Assembly (NCBI GenBank): GCA_001647635.1
Contig: CP014761.1
Location: 3,410,001 to 3,474,000 of the forward strand
Reading direction: 5' to 3'
DNA from: Leifsonia xyli
GTDB taxonomy: Bacteria > Actinomycetota > Actinomycetes > Actinomycetales > Microbacteriaceae
Length of the DNA stretch: 64,000 nucleotides
Numbering within the stretch: position 1 is the stretch's first letter; the number at the start of each line of letters is the position of its first letter. Positions 35,057 through 44,681 of the stretch are shown here, piece after piece. The notes beneath the pieces are model-generated. The model made no database searches. It saw only the letters and a list, made by a program, of their open reading frames with translations, and was not told where the DNA came from. Made by a program: the position numbers and the translations under genes.

Positions 35057-36133
35057 ATGTTCGAATCGGTGAACACGCTCATCGCCGAGCACGACGACCT
35101 GCAGCGCCAGCTGTCCGACCCCGACCTGCACAGCGATCCGGTGCGCTCCAAGAAGGTGAACCGGCGCTACGCCGAGCTGTCGCGCATCGTCGCGGCCTAC
35201 AACGAGTGGAAGCAGCTGACGGACGACCTGGAGGCCGCCCGCGAGCTGGCCGCCGAGGACGCCGCGTTCGCCGAGGAGATCCCGGGCCTGGAGGCGAGCC
35301 TCGCGGAGTCGTCCGAGAAGCTGCGCCGTCTGCTCATCCCGCGCGACCCCAACGACAGCCGCGACGTCATCATGGAGATCAAGATGGGCGAGGGCGGCGC
35401 CGAGTCCGCGCTGTTCGCCGGCGACCTGCTGCGCATGTACCTCCACTACGCCGACTCGCGCCGCTGGAAGGCCGAGATCATCGAGCAGACCTCGAGCGAC
35501 CTGGGCGGCATCAAGGACGTGCAGGTCGCCTTCAAGGGCGGCTCCAGCGACCCGGCCGAGGGCGTCTGGGCGCACCTCAAGTACGAGGGCGGCGTGCACC
35601 GCGTGCAGCGCGTGCCGGCCACCGAGTCGCAGGGCCGCATCCACACCTCCGCCGCCGGCGTGCTCGTCTTCCCGGAGGTGGACGAGCCGGAGGAGGTCGA
35701 GATCAACCCGAACGACCTCAAGATCGACGTGTTCCGGTCGTCCGGCCCCGGAGGGCAGTCGGTCAACACGACCGACTCGGCGGTGCGCATCACGCACGTC
35801 CCGACCGGCATCGTCGTGTCGATGCAGAACGAGAAGAGCCAGTTGCAGAACCGCGAGGCGGCGATGCGCGTGCTGCGCGCCCGCCTGCTCGCGCGGCAGC
35901 AGGAGGAGGCGGACGCCGAGGCGGCCGAGTTCCGCAAGGGCCAGATCCGCACCATGGACCGCTCGGAGCGCATCCGCACCTACAACTTCCCCGAGAACCG
36001 CATCGCGGACCACCGCACCGGCTACAAGGCCTACAACCTCGACGCCGTCATGAACGGAGCCCTGGACCCCGTCATCGACAGCAACATCGAGGCCGACGAG
36101 GAGGCCCGCCTCGCCGATCTCGGCCAGGAGTAG
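35057..36133 (+). CDS. prfA: Peptide chain release factor 1
   Basis: This 358-residue factor ends translation at UAA and UAG. The catalytic GGQ is in [16 protein letters not shown], and the codon-reading region lies around residues 180-195 with [10 protein letters not shown]. The start is ATG at 35057 behind GAAAGAAG. In many actinobacteria rpmE lies between rho and prfA and prmC follows prfA on the same strand; here rpmE is absent from the gap and prmC is convergent. Confidence 0.97.
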   Translation: MFESVNTLIAEHDDLQRQLSDPDLHSDPVRSKKVNRRYAELSRIVAAYNEWKQLTDDLEAARELAAEDAAFAEEIPGLEASLAESSEKLRRLLIPRDPNDSRDVIMEIKMGEGGAESALFAGDLLRMYLHYADSRRWKAEIIEQTSSDLGGIKDVQVAFKGGSSDPAEGVWAHLKYEGGVHRVQRVPATESQGRIHTSAAGVLVFPEVDEPEEVEINPNDLKIDVFRSSGPGGQSVNTTDSAVRITHVPTGIVVSMQNEKSQLQNREAAMRVLRARLLARQQEEADAEAAEFRKGQIRTMDRSERIRTYNFPENRIADHRTGYKAYNLDAVMNGALDPVIDSNIEADEEARLADLGQE

Positions 36134-36144
36134 CCCGCCGGCCG

Positions 36145-37029
36145 TCAGCGGAGTGCCGTGGTGGCGCGGTCGCGGGTGGTGAGGTCGCGGTGCGTGGCGG
36201 CCGCGCGCCAGCCGTCGGCGGTCAGGAGGTCGCGGATCGCGGCGCCCTGCAGCTCCCCGTGCTCCAGCACGAGGGTGCCGCCGGGGTGGAGCAGGCGCCG
36301 GGCCACGCGGGAGATCGTGCGCACCACATCCAGTCCGTCCGGGCCGCCGTAGAGGGCCGCGTGCGGGTCGTGGAGGCGCACCTCGGGGTCGCGGGGGATG
36401 GCGTCGTCGGGCACGTACGGCGGGTTCGAGATCACGACGTCGACCGTCCCGTCGAGCTGCGGCAGGGCGTCGGCGAGGTCGATGAACACCGGCGTCAGAT
36501 TCGCCGCGCCCACCTCGTCGATGTTGCGACGCGCCCAGATGAACGCCTCGGGGGAGTTCTCGACCGCGTAGACGCGGGCGTGCGGCACCTCGGTGGCGAG
36601 CGCCAGCGCGATCGCTCCGCTGCCCGTCCCCAGGTCGACCGCGACCGGCTCCGGCGACGGAACGGCACGCAGCGCGTCGATCGCGAACTGCGCCACCTGC
36701 TCCGTCTCCGGGCGCGGGACGAACACCCCCGGCCCGACATTCAGCTCCAGCGACCGGAACGGCGCCCGGCCGGTGATGTGCTGCAGGGGCTCCCGCGCCG
36801 CGCGGCGCTCGACCAGCTCGCGCAGGCGGGCAGCGTCGTCGTCGGACACCTCCGCATCCATCACCACCAGCGCCTGGACGCGACCGCGGCTCTCGCCGAG
36901 CACGTGGCCGATCAGCAGCTCCGCATCCACCTGGGGGTCCGGCACACCGGCGCGCGCGAGCACGGCGGCGGTCTCGTCGCGGAGGGCGCGGGCGGAGCGG
37001 GCGGCCGGGGAGGCGGGTTCGGGATTCAT
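36145..37029 (-). CDS. prmC: Release factor glutamine methyltransferase
   Basis: This 294-residue enzyme methylates the GGQ Gln of release factors. It has the SAM motif [14 protein letters not shown] and the family-defining NPPYVP motif in [15 protein letters not shown]. The N-terminal helical domain is of normal size. It modifies the product of prfA next door, but the gene is on the opposite strand with only 11 bases between the two stops, unlike the usual tandem order. Confidence 0.95.
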   Translation of the reverse strand: MNPEPASPAARSARALRDETAAVLARAGVPDPQVDAELLIGHVLGESRGRVQALVVMDAEVSDDDAARLRELVERRAAREPLQHITGRAPFRSLELNVGPGVFVPRPETEQVAQFAIDALRAVPSPEPVAVDLGTGSGAIALALATEVPHARVYAVENSPEAFIWARRNIDEVGAANLTPVFIDLADALPQLDGTVDVVISNPPYVPDDAIPRDPEVRLHDPHAALYGGPDGLDVVRTISRVARRLLHPGGTLVLEHGELQGAAIRDLLTADGWRAAATHRDLTTRDRATTALR

Positions 37030-37079
37030 CGCCGAACGAGCCTACCCGTCACAGTCGTTCCCTGTTGGCGCGTGACGTC

Positions 37080-37085
37080 TAGAGT
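37080..37085 (+). promoter_or_regulatory. Candidate -10 element for cysK
   Basis: TAGAGT lies 43 bases before the cysK start, with an AAGGAAGAGG ribosome binding site between. It lies in the 99-base region divergent from prmC. Confidence 0.4.
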
Positions 37086-37128
37086 GGTGACGCGATCCCA
37101 TCCGCCACCTCGACCAAGGAAGAGGCCC

Positions 37129-38067
<939 letters not shown>

Positions 38068-38072
38068 CCGGG

Positions 38073-38642
38073 GTGCCGATCTTCCGGGCGCGCGAGGACA
38101 TCCGCAACGCCCGCCGTCACGACCCGGCGGCGCGCGGCGATGCCGAGGTCGCCGTCGTCTACTCCGGCCTGCACGCCGTCTGGTCCTACCGGGTCGCGCA
38201 CCGGCTGTGGCAGGCCGGTCTGCGCATGCCGGCGCGCATCCTGTCCCAGCTGACGCGGTTCCTGACGGGCATCGAGATCCACCCCGGTGCGCGCATCGGG
38301 CGGCGCTTCTTCATCGACCACGGAATGGGCGTGGTGATCGGCGAGACGACGTGGATCGGCGACGACGTGATGCTGTACCACGCCGTCACCCTAGGCGGCC
38401 GGGGGAGCGGGCACGGCAAACGCCACCCGACCATCGAGGACGGCGTCATCGTCGGCGCCGGCGCGAAGGTGCTCGGCTCGATCACGATCGGCGCGCACTC
38501 CGTGATCGGCGCGAACGCCGTCGTCACGCGCGACGCCCCCGCCGACTCGCTCCTCGTCGGGGTCCCCGCGCATCCGCGCCCGCGCTCCGGCCACGAGCAG
38601 ATCGCCGGCGACGACTGGATCGACCCCGCCATCTACATCTAG
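38073..38642 (+). CDS. cysE: Serine O-acetyltransferase
   Basis: This 189-residue enzyme acetylates serine for CysK. It has the left-handed beta-helix of hexapeptide repeats and the motif [24 protein letters not shown] with the catalytic His and Asp. It is shorter than the E. coli enzyme, lacking much of the N-terminal helical part, as in many Gram-positives. The start is GTG at 38073. Its stop TAG overlaps the natural stop of the convergent TetR gene in the sequence CTAG. Confidence 0.92.
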   Translation: MPIFRAREDIRNARRHDPAARGDAEVAVVYSGLHAVWSYRVAHRLWQAGLRMPARILSQLTRFLTGIEIHPGARIGRRFFIDHGMGVVIGETTWIGDDVMLYHAVTLGGRGSGHGKRHPTIEDGVIVGAGAKVLGSITIGAHSVIGANAVVTRDAPADSLLVGVPAHPRPRSGHEQIAGDDWIDPAIYI

Positions 38643-39585
38643 CGGGAGGCGCGGTCGGACTCACGGGCGGCGCGCTCGGCGGCGCGGGCGATCGCCTCGC
38701 GCTCGCGCTTGCGGGCCTCGCGGAGCTTGGACTCGGCCTCGCGGCGCGCCTTGGCGGCCTCGCGGACGGCCTTGTCGCGCGGGCGGACTCGGGGCGGGGG
38801 ACCGGCGCGATCGTGGCGCCCTCGCCGCGTGCGGCGACGTAGCGCTCGATGCCGTCCAGGATGCGCTCCAGGCCGAAGGCGAAGTCGTCCAGGTCGTCGC
38901 CCTCCGCGTCCGCGTAGGTGCCGGATGCTACCAGCGGCGCGAGGTCGGGGAACCGCTCCGGCGTGACCAGCTCCGCGAGCGCGGACGTGAACGCCTCGCC
39001 GTTCGCCGGCGGCCCGTCCGTCTGGCGCGACCGGCTCACATCCCGTTCCACGACGCCCACCGCCCGCGCGTACGACGACAGCAGCAGCGCGGTCGACATC
39101 TTCTCGGCGTCGGTCAGCGGCAACGTCCGCATCTCGCGCAGTCCCCAGTCGAGCACCGCGAGGTTGTTCGGCATGAGCGGGATGCCGCTGATCGGGATGT
39201 CGGGGAACCACGGGTGCTCGCGCATCACGTCGATCGTCGCCATCGACCACCGCCGAAGGCCCTCGCGCCAGTCGTGGTCGGGAGCGCCGCCGGCGAGTGT
39301 CTCGTCCGGTGGGATGGGGACGGCGCACACCGCGTCCTGCATCAGTGCCAGCACGTCGTCCTTGCTGGTCACGTACCGGTACAGCGACATGGTCGTGAAG
39401 CCCAGCTCGCTCGCTATTCGGCTCATGGACACGGCCCCGAGTCCCTCGGCGTCGGCCAGCTCGATCGCGGTGTCGACGATGCGCTCGACGCTCAGCTCGC
39501 GTTTGGGTCCGCGCTGCGGGCGCTCGGCGACGCCCCAGCTCAGCGCGACGGCGCGGGGGAGCACGTCCTCGACGTCGTCGGCCAT
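38524..39585 (-). CDS. TetR family regulator of the adjacent exporter, probable C-terminal frameshift
   Basis: The protein reads 353 residues as it stands. The N-terminal helix-turn-helix ([44 protein letters not shown]) and the TetR_C-type ligand domain are intact to about residue 265. The last 85 residues are an Arg/Pro/Ser-rich tail that overlaps cysE by 119 bases. A different frame gives a more natural charged helical tail ([20 protein letters not shown]) that ends at 38639, exactly at the cysE stop. One missing base in the G5 run at 38796-38800 would explain this. It is divergent from a DrrAB-like exporter and likely represses it. Confidence 0.75.
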   Translation of the reverse strand: MADDVEDVLPRAVALSWGVAERPQRGPKRELSVERIVDTAIELADAEGLGAVSMSRIASELGFTTMSLYRYVTSKDDVLALMQDAVCAVPIPPDETLAGGAPDHDWREGLRRWSMATIDVMREHPWFPDIPISGIPLMPNNLAVLDWGLREMRTLPLTDAEKMSTALLLSSYARAVGVVERDVSRSRQTDGPPANGEAFTSALAELVTPERFPDLAPLVASGTYADAEGDDLDDFAFGLERILDGIERYVAARGEGATIAPVPRPESARATRPSARPPRRAARPSPSSARPASASARRSPAPPSAPPVSPTAPPARCRWRGRSSRRRRSARGRSAGADARGPRRGASRRGRRA

Positions 39586-39600
39586 CGCACCACCTTCCTG

Positions 39601-39660
39601 TTGACACCCATCCTAGAACTGTGTATCACTTAAACAACCGTATGCGGCATAAACAGTTTA
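39601..39660 (+). promoter_or_regulatory. Promoter and candidate TetR operator for the DrrAB-like exporter
   Basis: TTGACA (39601-39606) and TATCAC (39624-39629) form a consensus-like pair with a 17-base spacer, one of the best promoters in the window. Downstream are two perfect 11-base palindromes, TATGC-G-GCATA (39641-39651) and TAAAC-A-GTTTA (39650-39660), with TAAACA repeated at 39631-39636. They lie over the likely transcript start, where a repressor would block it. Confidence 0.65.
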
Positions 39661-39684
39661 CGCGACACACAGAGAGGGATCACC

Positions 39685-40587
39685 ATGAACCGACCCGCGA
39701 TCGAGGTCACGGGGGTGCGCAAGTCCTACGGCGCGCAGACGGTGCTCGACGGCATCGACCTGCGCGTTCCGGCGGGCAGCGTGTTCGCCCTGCTGGGGCC
39801 GAACGGAGCGGGCAAGACCACGCTCATCACCATCCTGTCCACGCTGGTGCGCCCGGATGCGGGACGCGTCGTCATCGAGGGCCACGACCTGGAGACGGAC
39901 GCGGAGGGCATCCGCCGCGTCATCAGCGTCACCGGCCAGGCGGCCGCGGTGGACGGCGTGCTCACCGGCGAGGAGAACCTGCGCATGATGGCCAGGCTGT
40001 CCGGAGCGACGCCCGCCGAGGCCAAGGTTCGAGCCGCCGAGCTGATCGAGCGCTTCGACCTCCGGGCCGCCGCCCGCAGGCGCGTCTCCACCTACTCCGG
40101 CGGGATGCGGCGGCGGCTCGACCTGGCGCTCAGCCTCGTCGCGACCCCGCCCGTCATCTTCCTGGACGAGCCGACCACCGGCCTCGACACCCGCAGCCGG
40201 CAGACGCTGTGGGACATCATCCTCAACCTGGCCCGCCGCGGGACCACGATCCTGCTGACGACGCAGTACCTCGAGGAGGCCGACCAGCTGGCCGACCGCA
40301 TCGCGGTGCTCGACCACGGCATGATCGTCGCCGAGGGCACCGCCGCCGAGCTGAAGGCGCGGGTCGGCGGCGAGGTCGTCGAGCTGCGGGATGCGCGCGG
40401 CGAGCTCGTGCGCGAACTCCCCACCGACGGGACCGTGGAGGCGCTCCGCACCGCGATCGACCAGCTCGACGCCCTCGGGATCGCGGACGGCACGATCGGC
40501 ATCCGCAAGCCGTCGCTCGACGACGCGTTCCTCGCCCTGACGGGGCAGTCCACAGCAGCACCCACCGACGAGGAGGCCGTCCGATGA
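39685..40587 (+). CDS. DrrA-like ABC exporter ATP-binding protein
   Basis: This 300-residue ATPase has Walker A GPNGAGKTT, signature YSGGMRRRLDLALSL and Walker B VIFLDEPTTGLD, plus the C-terminal domain typical of daunorubicin-resistance DrrA proteins (IGIRKPSLDDAFLALTGQ). It should drive drug or lipid export through the permease encoded next, whose gene overlaps by ATGA. The TetR regulator next door suggests inducible resistance. Confidence 0.92.
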   Translation: MNRPAIEVTGVRKSYGAQTVLDGIDLRVPAGSVFALLGPNGAGKTTLITILSTLVRPDAGRVVIEGHDLETDAEGIRRVISVTGQAAAVDGVLTGEENLRMMARLSGATPAEAKVRAAELIERFDLRAAARRRVSTYSGGMRRRLDLALSLVATPPVIFLDEPTTGLDTRSRQTLWDIILNLARRGTTILLTTQYLEEADQLADRIAVLDHGMIVAEGTAAELKARVGGEVVELRDARGELVRELPTDGTVEALRTAIDQLDALGIADGTIGIRKPSLDDAFLALTGQSTAAPTDEEAVR

Positions 40588-41381
40588 CCACCGCGACCCT
40601 CACCACCCGCCCCGAGCGCGCCGTCGCGCCGCTCACCAGCGCCCGCGTCTTCGTGGGCCGCAGCATCCGTCACTCGCTCCGCGACGTGGAGGCGCTGACG
40701 ATGGCGATCGTCCTGCCCGTCATGCTCATGCTCCTGTTCACCTTCGTGTTCGGGGGAGCGCTGGATCGCGACGGCGGCTACGTGCAGTACGTGGTACCGG
40801 GCATCATCCTGCTCTGCGCGGGCTTCGGCGCCTCCAGCACGGCCGTCGACGTCGCGCAGGACATGAGCGACGGCATCGTGGACCGGTTCCGCACCATGCC
40901 GCTGCGCTCGCGCGGCGTCGTGACCGGCCACGTCGTCGCCAGCCTGCTGCGCAACCTCTTCGCGACCGGTGTCGTGATCGGGGTCGCCCTGCTGGTCGGT
41001 TTCCGTCCCACCGCGAACGCGCTGCAGTGGATCGGCGCCCTCGGCGTCGTGGCCCTCTTCATCCTCGCCATCACCTGGCTCTACGCCGGGATCGGCCTCG
41101 CGGCGAAGAGCCCGACCGCGGCGAGCGGCTACGGCTTCGCGCTGCTGTTCCTGCCCTACCTGTCGAGCGCGTTCGTCCCCACGGACACGATGCCGACCTG
41201 GCTGCAGTGGATCGCCGAGAACCAGCCGATCACGCCGATCATCGAGACGATCCGCGCGTTCCTGTTCGGACGCGACCCGGGCAGCGACCTGTGGTGGGCG
41301 CTCGGCTGGTGCGCGCTCATCATCGTCGGCGCCTACGTCTGGGCCGCCTGGCTGTTCCGCCGCTCGGCGGCCCGGCGCTAG
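40584..41381 (+). CDS. DrrB-like ABC-2 exporter permease
   Basis: This 265-residue membrane protein has about six hydrophobic segments, beginning AIVLPVMLMLLFTFVFGGAL, and the coupling region DMSDGIVDRFRTMPLRSRGVV typical of DrrB permeases, with LPYLSSAFVPTDTMPTWLQW near the end. The ATG at 40584 overlaps the ATPase stop. Confidence 0.92.
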   Translation: MTTATLTTRPERAVAPLTSARVFVGRSIRHSLRDVEALTMAIVLPVMLMLLFTFVFGGALDRDGGYVQYVVPGIILLCAGFGASSTAVDVAQDMSDGIVDRFRTMPLRSRGVVTGHVVASLLRNLFATGVVIGVALLVGFRPTANALQWIGALGVVALFILAITWLYAGIGLAAKSPTAASGYGFALLFLPYLSSAFVPTDTMPTWLQWIAENQPITPIIETIRAFLFGRDPGSDLWWALGWCALIIVGAYVWAAWLFRRSAARR

Positions 41382-41393
41382 CCGACAGCGGGG

Positions 41394-42026
41394 TCAGCGG
41401 TCGCGGGAGGCGAAGGCGCGGATCGCCTCCCGCAGGCCGTCGGTGTCGAACGAGCCGTCCTCGCGCTTGACGAAGTGGTACGCCTGCATCCCGCACTCGC
41501 GGGCGCCTTCGACGTTCGCGATCGAGTCGTCGAACAGGATCGCGTTCTCCGGCTCCACCCCGAACCGCCCGAGCGCCCGCGTGTAGATGCGGCGCTCGGG
41601 CTTCCGGGCGCCCAGCACCGCCGACACCAGGTCGTTGCCGCCGAGGACGTCGACGATCTCGGGGGTCAGCACCGGGAGCGAATCCTTGAACGGGATGGGG
41701 TTGTTCGAGAGCAGCGACACGGTCCCGAGCTCCGCGGCCTCGTGCAGCGCCTCGATGGCGCCCGGGATCGGTGTCATCGCGGCCTTCCGCGCCTCCTGCC
41801 ACTCCTCGAGCGTCAGCCGGGCGCCCGTCACCTCGGCGAACGCGGCCAGGTACTCCTCGCTGGTGGAGTACTCGCCGATCTCGGCCGCTCGCTCGAAACC
41901 GCCGGCCCACCAGGAGGAGGCGAGCCGGTACTGGCTCACACCTCCCAGCTCAGCGAGCTTCGGGAGCCGCTTGTGGAAGTCGTAGTCGTAGAGCGTCTTG
42001 TCGCAGTCGAAGAAGTAGACGTCCAT
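41394..42026 (-). CDS. HAD family hydrolase
   Basis: This 210-residue phosphatase of the haloacid dehalogenase superfamily has motif I FFDCDKTL (Asp7 and Asp9), motif II SLLSNNP, the Lys in GARKPE and motif IV LFDDSIANVEGA. The cap is the small helical C1 type. It most likely removes phosphate from a small metabolite in the cytoplasm; the substrate is not apparent. A GATACT -10 lies 7 bases before its ATG. It is divergent from tsaC and convergent with the exporter. Confidence 0.88.
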   Translation of the reverse strand: MDVYFFDCDKTLYDYDFHKRLPKLAELGGVSQYRLASSWWAGGFERAAEIGEYSTSEEYLAAFAEVTGARLTLEEWQEARKAAMTPIPGAIEALHEAAELGTVSLLSNNPIPFKDSLPVLTPEIVDVLGGNDLVSAVLGARKPERRIYTRALGRFGVEPENAILFDDSIANVEGARECGMQAYHFVKREDGSFDTDGLREAIRAFASRDR

Positions 42027-42086
42027 CGACTCCAGTATCGTCCTCCCAGTCTGGGCGTCGTCCCCCCGGCTATCATTGACCCCGTC

Positions 42087-42788
42087 ATGGCAACCATCTA
42101 CGACTGCTCGGTCGACTCCGAGCTGCTCACCGGCATGCGTCTCGCCCGGGCGGCGATCGGGCGCGGCGAACTCGTCGTCATCCCCACCGACACGGTGTAC
42201 GGCGTCGCCGCCGACGCCTTCAGCCCTGCGGCCGTCCAGCGTCTCCTCGACGCGAAGGGACGCGGCCGCCAGTCGCCCCCGCCCGTGCTCGTCCCCGGCA
42301 TCCCCACCCTGGCCGCTCTCGCCGAGCGGGTGCCTGACGAGGTCGATGCGCTCGTCAAGGCGTTCTGGCCGGGTGGCCTCACCATCGTGCTGCCCGCCTC
42401 CCCGTCGCTGGTCTGGGATCTCGGCGAGACCAAGGGCACCGTCGCGCTCCGCATGCCCGACAACACCATCGCGCTCGAGCTGCTGTCCGAGACGGGCCCG
42501 CTCGCCGTCTCGTCGGCGAACAAGACCGGCCTTCCCGCCGCCCGCACCGCTGCGGAGGCCGAGGCGATGCTCGGCGACTCCATCTCGGTCTACCTCGACG
42601 GGGGAGAGGCCGGCGACAACTACGAGCGCGTCGAGGGCAAGGACAGCTCCTCGACCATCGTGGACGCCACCGCGCTGGCGTCGGGCTCGGGGGTCTGCGC
42701 ATCCTCCGCCACGGCGTCATCTCGGTCGAGCAGCTGCGGGAGGTCGTCGGCGACGTCCTCGCCGTCCCCTCGGACGCCTGACCCGTGA
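42087..42788 (+). CDS. tsaC: L-threonylcarbamoyladenylate synthase, with C-terminal frameshift
   Basis: This enzyme makes threonylcarbamoyl-AMP for the t6A modification of tRNA. The catalytic core is intact (VIPTDTVYGVAADAF, KGRGRQSPPPVLV, FWPGGLTIVLP, SSANKTGLPA). As read it has 233 residues, but after ASGSG the frame shifts to a Ser-rich nonsense tail. Adding one G to the run at 42689-42693 restores LRILRHGVISVEQLREVVG and a stop at 42781, three bases before the wecA start. The start is ATG at 42087, with TATCAT 10 bases upstream. The lost tail is outside the core fold. Confidence 0.88.
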   Translation: MATIYDCSVDSELLTGMRLARAAIGRGELVVIPTDTVYGVAADAFSPAAVQRLLDAKGRGRQSPPPVLVPGIPTLAALAERVPDEVDALVKAFWPGGLTIVLPASPSLVWDLGETKGTVALRMPDNTIALELLSETGPLAVSSANKTGLPAARTAAEAEAMLGDSISVYLDGGEAGDNYERVEGKDSSSTIVDATALASGSGVCASSATASSRSSSCGRSSATSSPSPRTPDP

Positions 42789-44032
42789 CCCTCCTCCTCG
42801 CGCTCGCCCTGATCTCGGCCGTCATCACGTTCGGGATGTCGTTCGTCGTCTACAAGCTGGCGATGCGCTTCAAGCTCTACCCGAAGATCCGTGCACGGGA
42901 TGTGCACACGCGTCCCACGCCCCGGCTCGGCGGCGTGGCGATGTTCCTCGGCATCCTCGTGGCGTTCGGCGTCTCGTGGCTGCTGTCGAGCCAGTTCGGC
43001 GTGCTGTCGCTGATCTTCTCGGATCAGGGGCCGATCCTCGCCATCCTGGGCGCCTCGCTGCTCATCGTGGTGCTCGGCGTCGCCGACGACCTCTGGGACC
43101 TCGACTGGATGACCAAGCTCGCCGGTCAGTTCGTGGCCGCAGGGCTCGTGGCCTGGCTGGGCGTGCAGATCTACTCGCTGCCGATCGGCGGCCTGACGGT
43201 GGGCTCGCCGGTGATGTCGATCATCATCACCCTCTTCGCGATCGTGCTGGTGATGAACGCCATCAACTTCATCGACGGGCTGGACGGCCTGGTCGCCGGG
43301 GTCGCGCTGATCGCCAACGGCACGTTCCTCGTCTACACGTACCTCCTGCAGCGCGAGATCAGCCCGCAGAACTACTTCAGCCTGGCCGGCGTGATCGCCG
43401 CGATCCTGGTCGGCGCTTGCGCCGGGTTCCTGCCGCTCAACTGGCACCCCGCGAAGATGTTCATGGGGGATGCGGGAGCGCTCCTCATCGGCCTGCTCAT
43501 GGCGACCTCGGCCATCTCTGTCACCGGCACGATCAATCCGGAGGCGCTGCAGACGCTGGGCAAGTCGTCCCTGGTGCCCGCGTTCATCCCGGTCATCCTG
43601 CCCTTCGCCGTCCTGGTCGTGCCGCTGCTCGACTTCGGGCTCGCGGTCATCCGCCGCCTGCGGGCGGGCAAGTCGCCGTTCAGCGCCGACCGCAAGCATC
43701 TGCACCACCGCCTGCTCGACATGGGCCACACGCATCTGCACGCCGTGCTCATCTTCTACGCGTGGACCGCCGTGCTGTCGATCGGCTGCCTGCTGTTCTT
43801 CTTCGACCCGTACTGGATGGCGATCGTGTTCGTCGCCATCGGCCTGGTCGTCTGCACCGCTTTCACGCTCGCGCCGCTCAGCCGCCGCAAGGCCAACGAG
43901 GCCGTCGCCGAGCTCGCCCCCGCGGGCAGCGTCGAGGCCGCCGTGACGGCGCGCTTCGACCAGCTCGACGCCGCGAGCGAGCGCCCGGCCTCCGAATCCC
44001 TCAGCCCGACCCTCACAGAGGAGACCCGATGA
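42785..44032 (+). CDS. wecA: Undecaprenyl-phosphate N-acetylglucosaminyl 1-phosphate transferase (WecA/TagO type)
   Basis: This 415-residue polytopic membrane enzyme has about eleven hydrophobic segments. The conserved cytoplasmic motifs are VADDLWDLDWMTK, NAINFIDGLDGL and KHLHHRLLDMGHTH, all typical of the MraY/WecA/TagO family. It links a sugar phosphate to undecaprenyl phosphate to begin teichoic-acid or other cell-envelope polymer synthesis. The C terminus is a soluble tail of about 60 residues. The GTG at 42785 lies 3 bases after the natural tsaC stop, and the next gene overlaps by ATGA. Confidence 0.92.
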   Translation: MTLLLALALISAVITFGMSFVVYKLAMRFKLYPKIRARDVHTRPTPRLGGVAMFLGILVAFGVSWLLSSQFGVLSLIFSDQGPILAILGASLLIVVLGVADDLWDLDWMTKLAGQFVAAGLVAWLGVQIYSLPIGGLTVGSPVMSIIITLFAIVLVMNAINFIDGLDGLVAGVALIANGTFLVYTYLLQREISPQNYFSLAGVIAAILVGACAGFLPLNWHPAKMFMGDAGALLIGLLMATSAISVTGTINPEALQTLGKSSLVPAFIPVILPFAVLVVPLLDFGLAVIRRLRAGKSPFSADRKHLHHRLLDMGHTHLHAVLIFYAWTAVLSIGCLLFFFDPYWMAIVFVAIGLVVCTAFTLAPLSRRKANEAVAELAPAGSVEAAVTARFDQLDAASERPASESLSPTLTEETR

Positions 44033-44523
44033 CCGACCACCCGGACGGCACCCCCGCCCCCCGGCCGGCCCAGCCCGCCGCCCAGCCCACCTCGACGCCG
44101 GTACTGCGCGACGTCCTCAAGTACGGGCTCATCCTCGCCGGCGCGATCGCCATCGTCGGGATGCTGCTCGGCGGTCTGTTCGCGGGCTGGATCGGCGTCA
44201 CCAGCGCCCTGATCGGCACGGCGATGGCCGCGGTGTTCCTCTCGATCACCGCGCTGAGCATCCTGATCGCCAACCGGTTCATCGGCTCCGACCTCTTCGT
44301 GGGCCTGTTCTTCGGCATCGTGCTGGGCGGCTGGATCCTGAAGTTCGTGCTGTTCCTGGTGCTCGCGATCCTGCTGCGGGACCAGCCCTGGATCAACCCG
44401 GTCGTGCTGTTCCTGAGCCTCATCGCGGGCGTGATCGGATCGCTCGTGGTGGACATGATCGTGGTCTTCCGGTCGCGCGTCCCCTACGCCAGCGACGTCA
44501 CCCTTCCGGGTGAGAAGCGCTGA
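44029..44523 (+). CDS. AtpI-like small membrane protein upstream of the ATP synthase operon
   Basis: This 164-residue protein has a Pro/Ala-rich cytoplasmic N terminus and four hydrophobic segments from residue 28 on. Its position directly before atpB, after wecA, is that of the AtpI-like/Rv1303-type protein of other actinobacteria, which may help assemble the ATP synthase ring. Sequence similarity alone is weak, so the role rests on synteny. It overlaps the wecA stop by ATGA. Confidence 0.65.
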   Translation: MTDHPDGTPAPRPAQPAAQPTSTPVLRDVLKYGLILAGAIAIVGMLLGGLFAGWIGVTSALIGTAMAAVFLSITALSILIANRFIGSDLFVGLFFGIVLGGWILKFVLFLVLAILLRDQPWINPVVLFLSLIAGVIGSLVVDMIVVFRSRVPYASDVTLPGEKR

Positions 44524-44550
44524 CCCGTTTCTGATTCGTTATGGACTGAA

Positions 44551-44565
44551 AACTCTTGTAGAGTT
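44551..44565. promoter_or_regulatory. Palindrome in the atp operon leader
   Basis: AACTCT-TGT-AGAGTT is a perfect 15-base palindrome in an AT-rich stretch 28 bases after the AtpI-like stop and about 130 bases before atpB. It could be an operator or part of the atp promoter; TATCAG follows directly and could be a -10. Confidence 0.45.
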
Positions 44566-44649
44566 ATCAGTGATCCCCCACCCGTTCGCGCGAAGAAACC
44601 CGTAGTGCGAGTAGTGCCGGGTTCCCCACCGTTCGTCGTCGCGAGAGCC

Positions 44650-44679
44650 ATGAGCTCGACGCCCCGAAACAGGAGATAG
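44650..44679 (+). other. Possible nine-codon upstream reading frame before atpB
   Basis: ATG at 44650 opens a frame for MSSTPRNRR that stops at TAG 44677-44679, inside the atpB ribosome-binding region. If translated it would couple to atpB. It has only a weak ribosome binding site of its own. Confidence 0.3.
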
Positions 44680-44681
44680 CG

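Noticed and set aside
38524..38642. A true long antisense overlap of the TetR gene with cysE
   Set aside because: The extended tail lacks domain character and a one-base change gives a conventional end at the cysE stop, so frameshift is the simpler reading.
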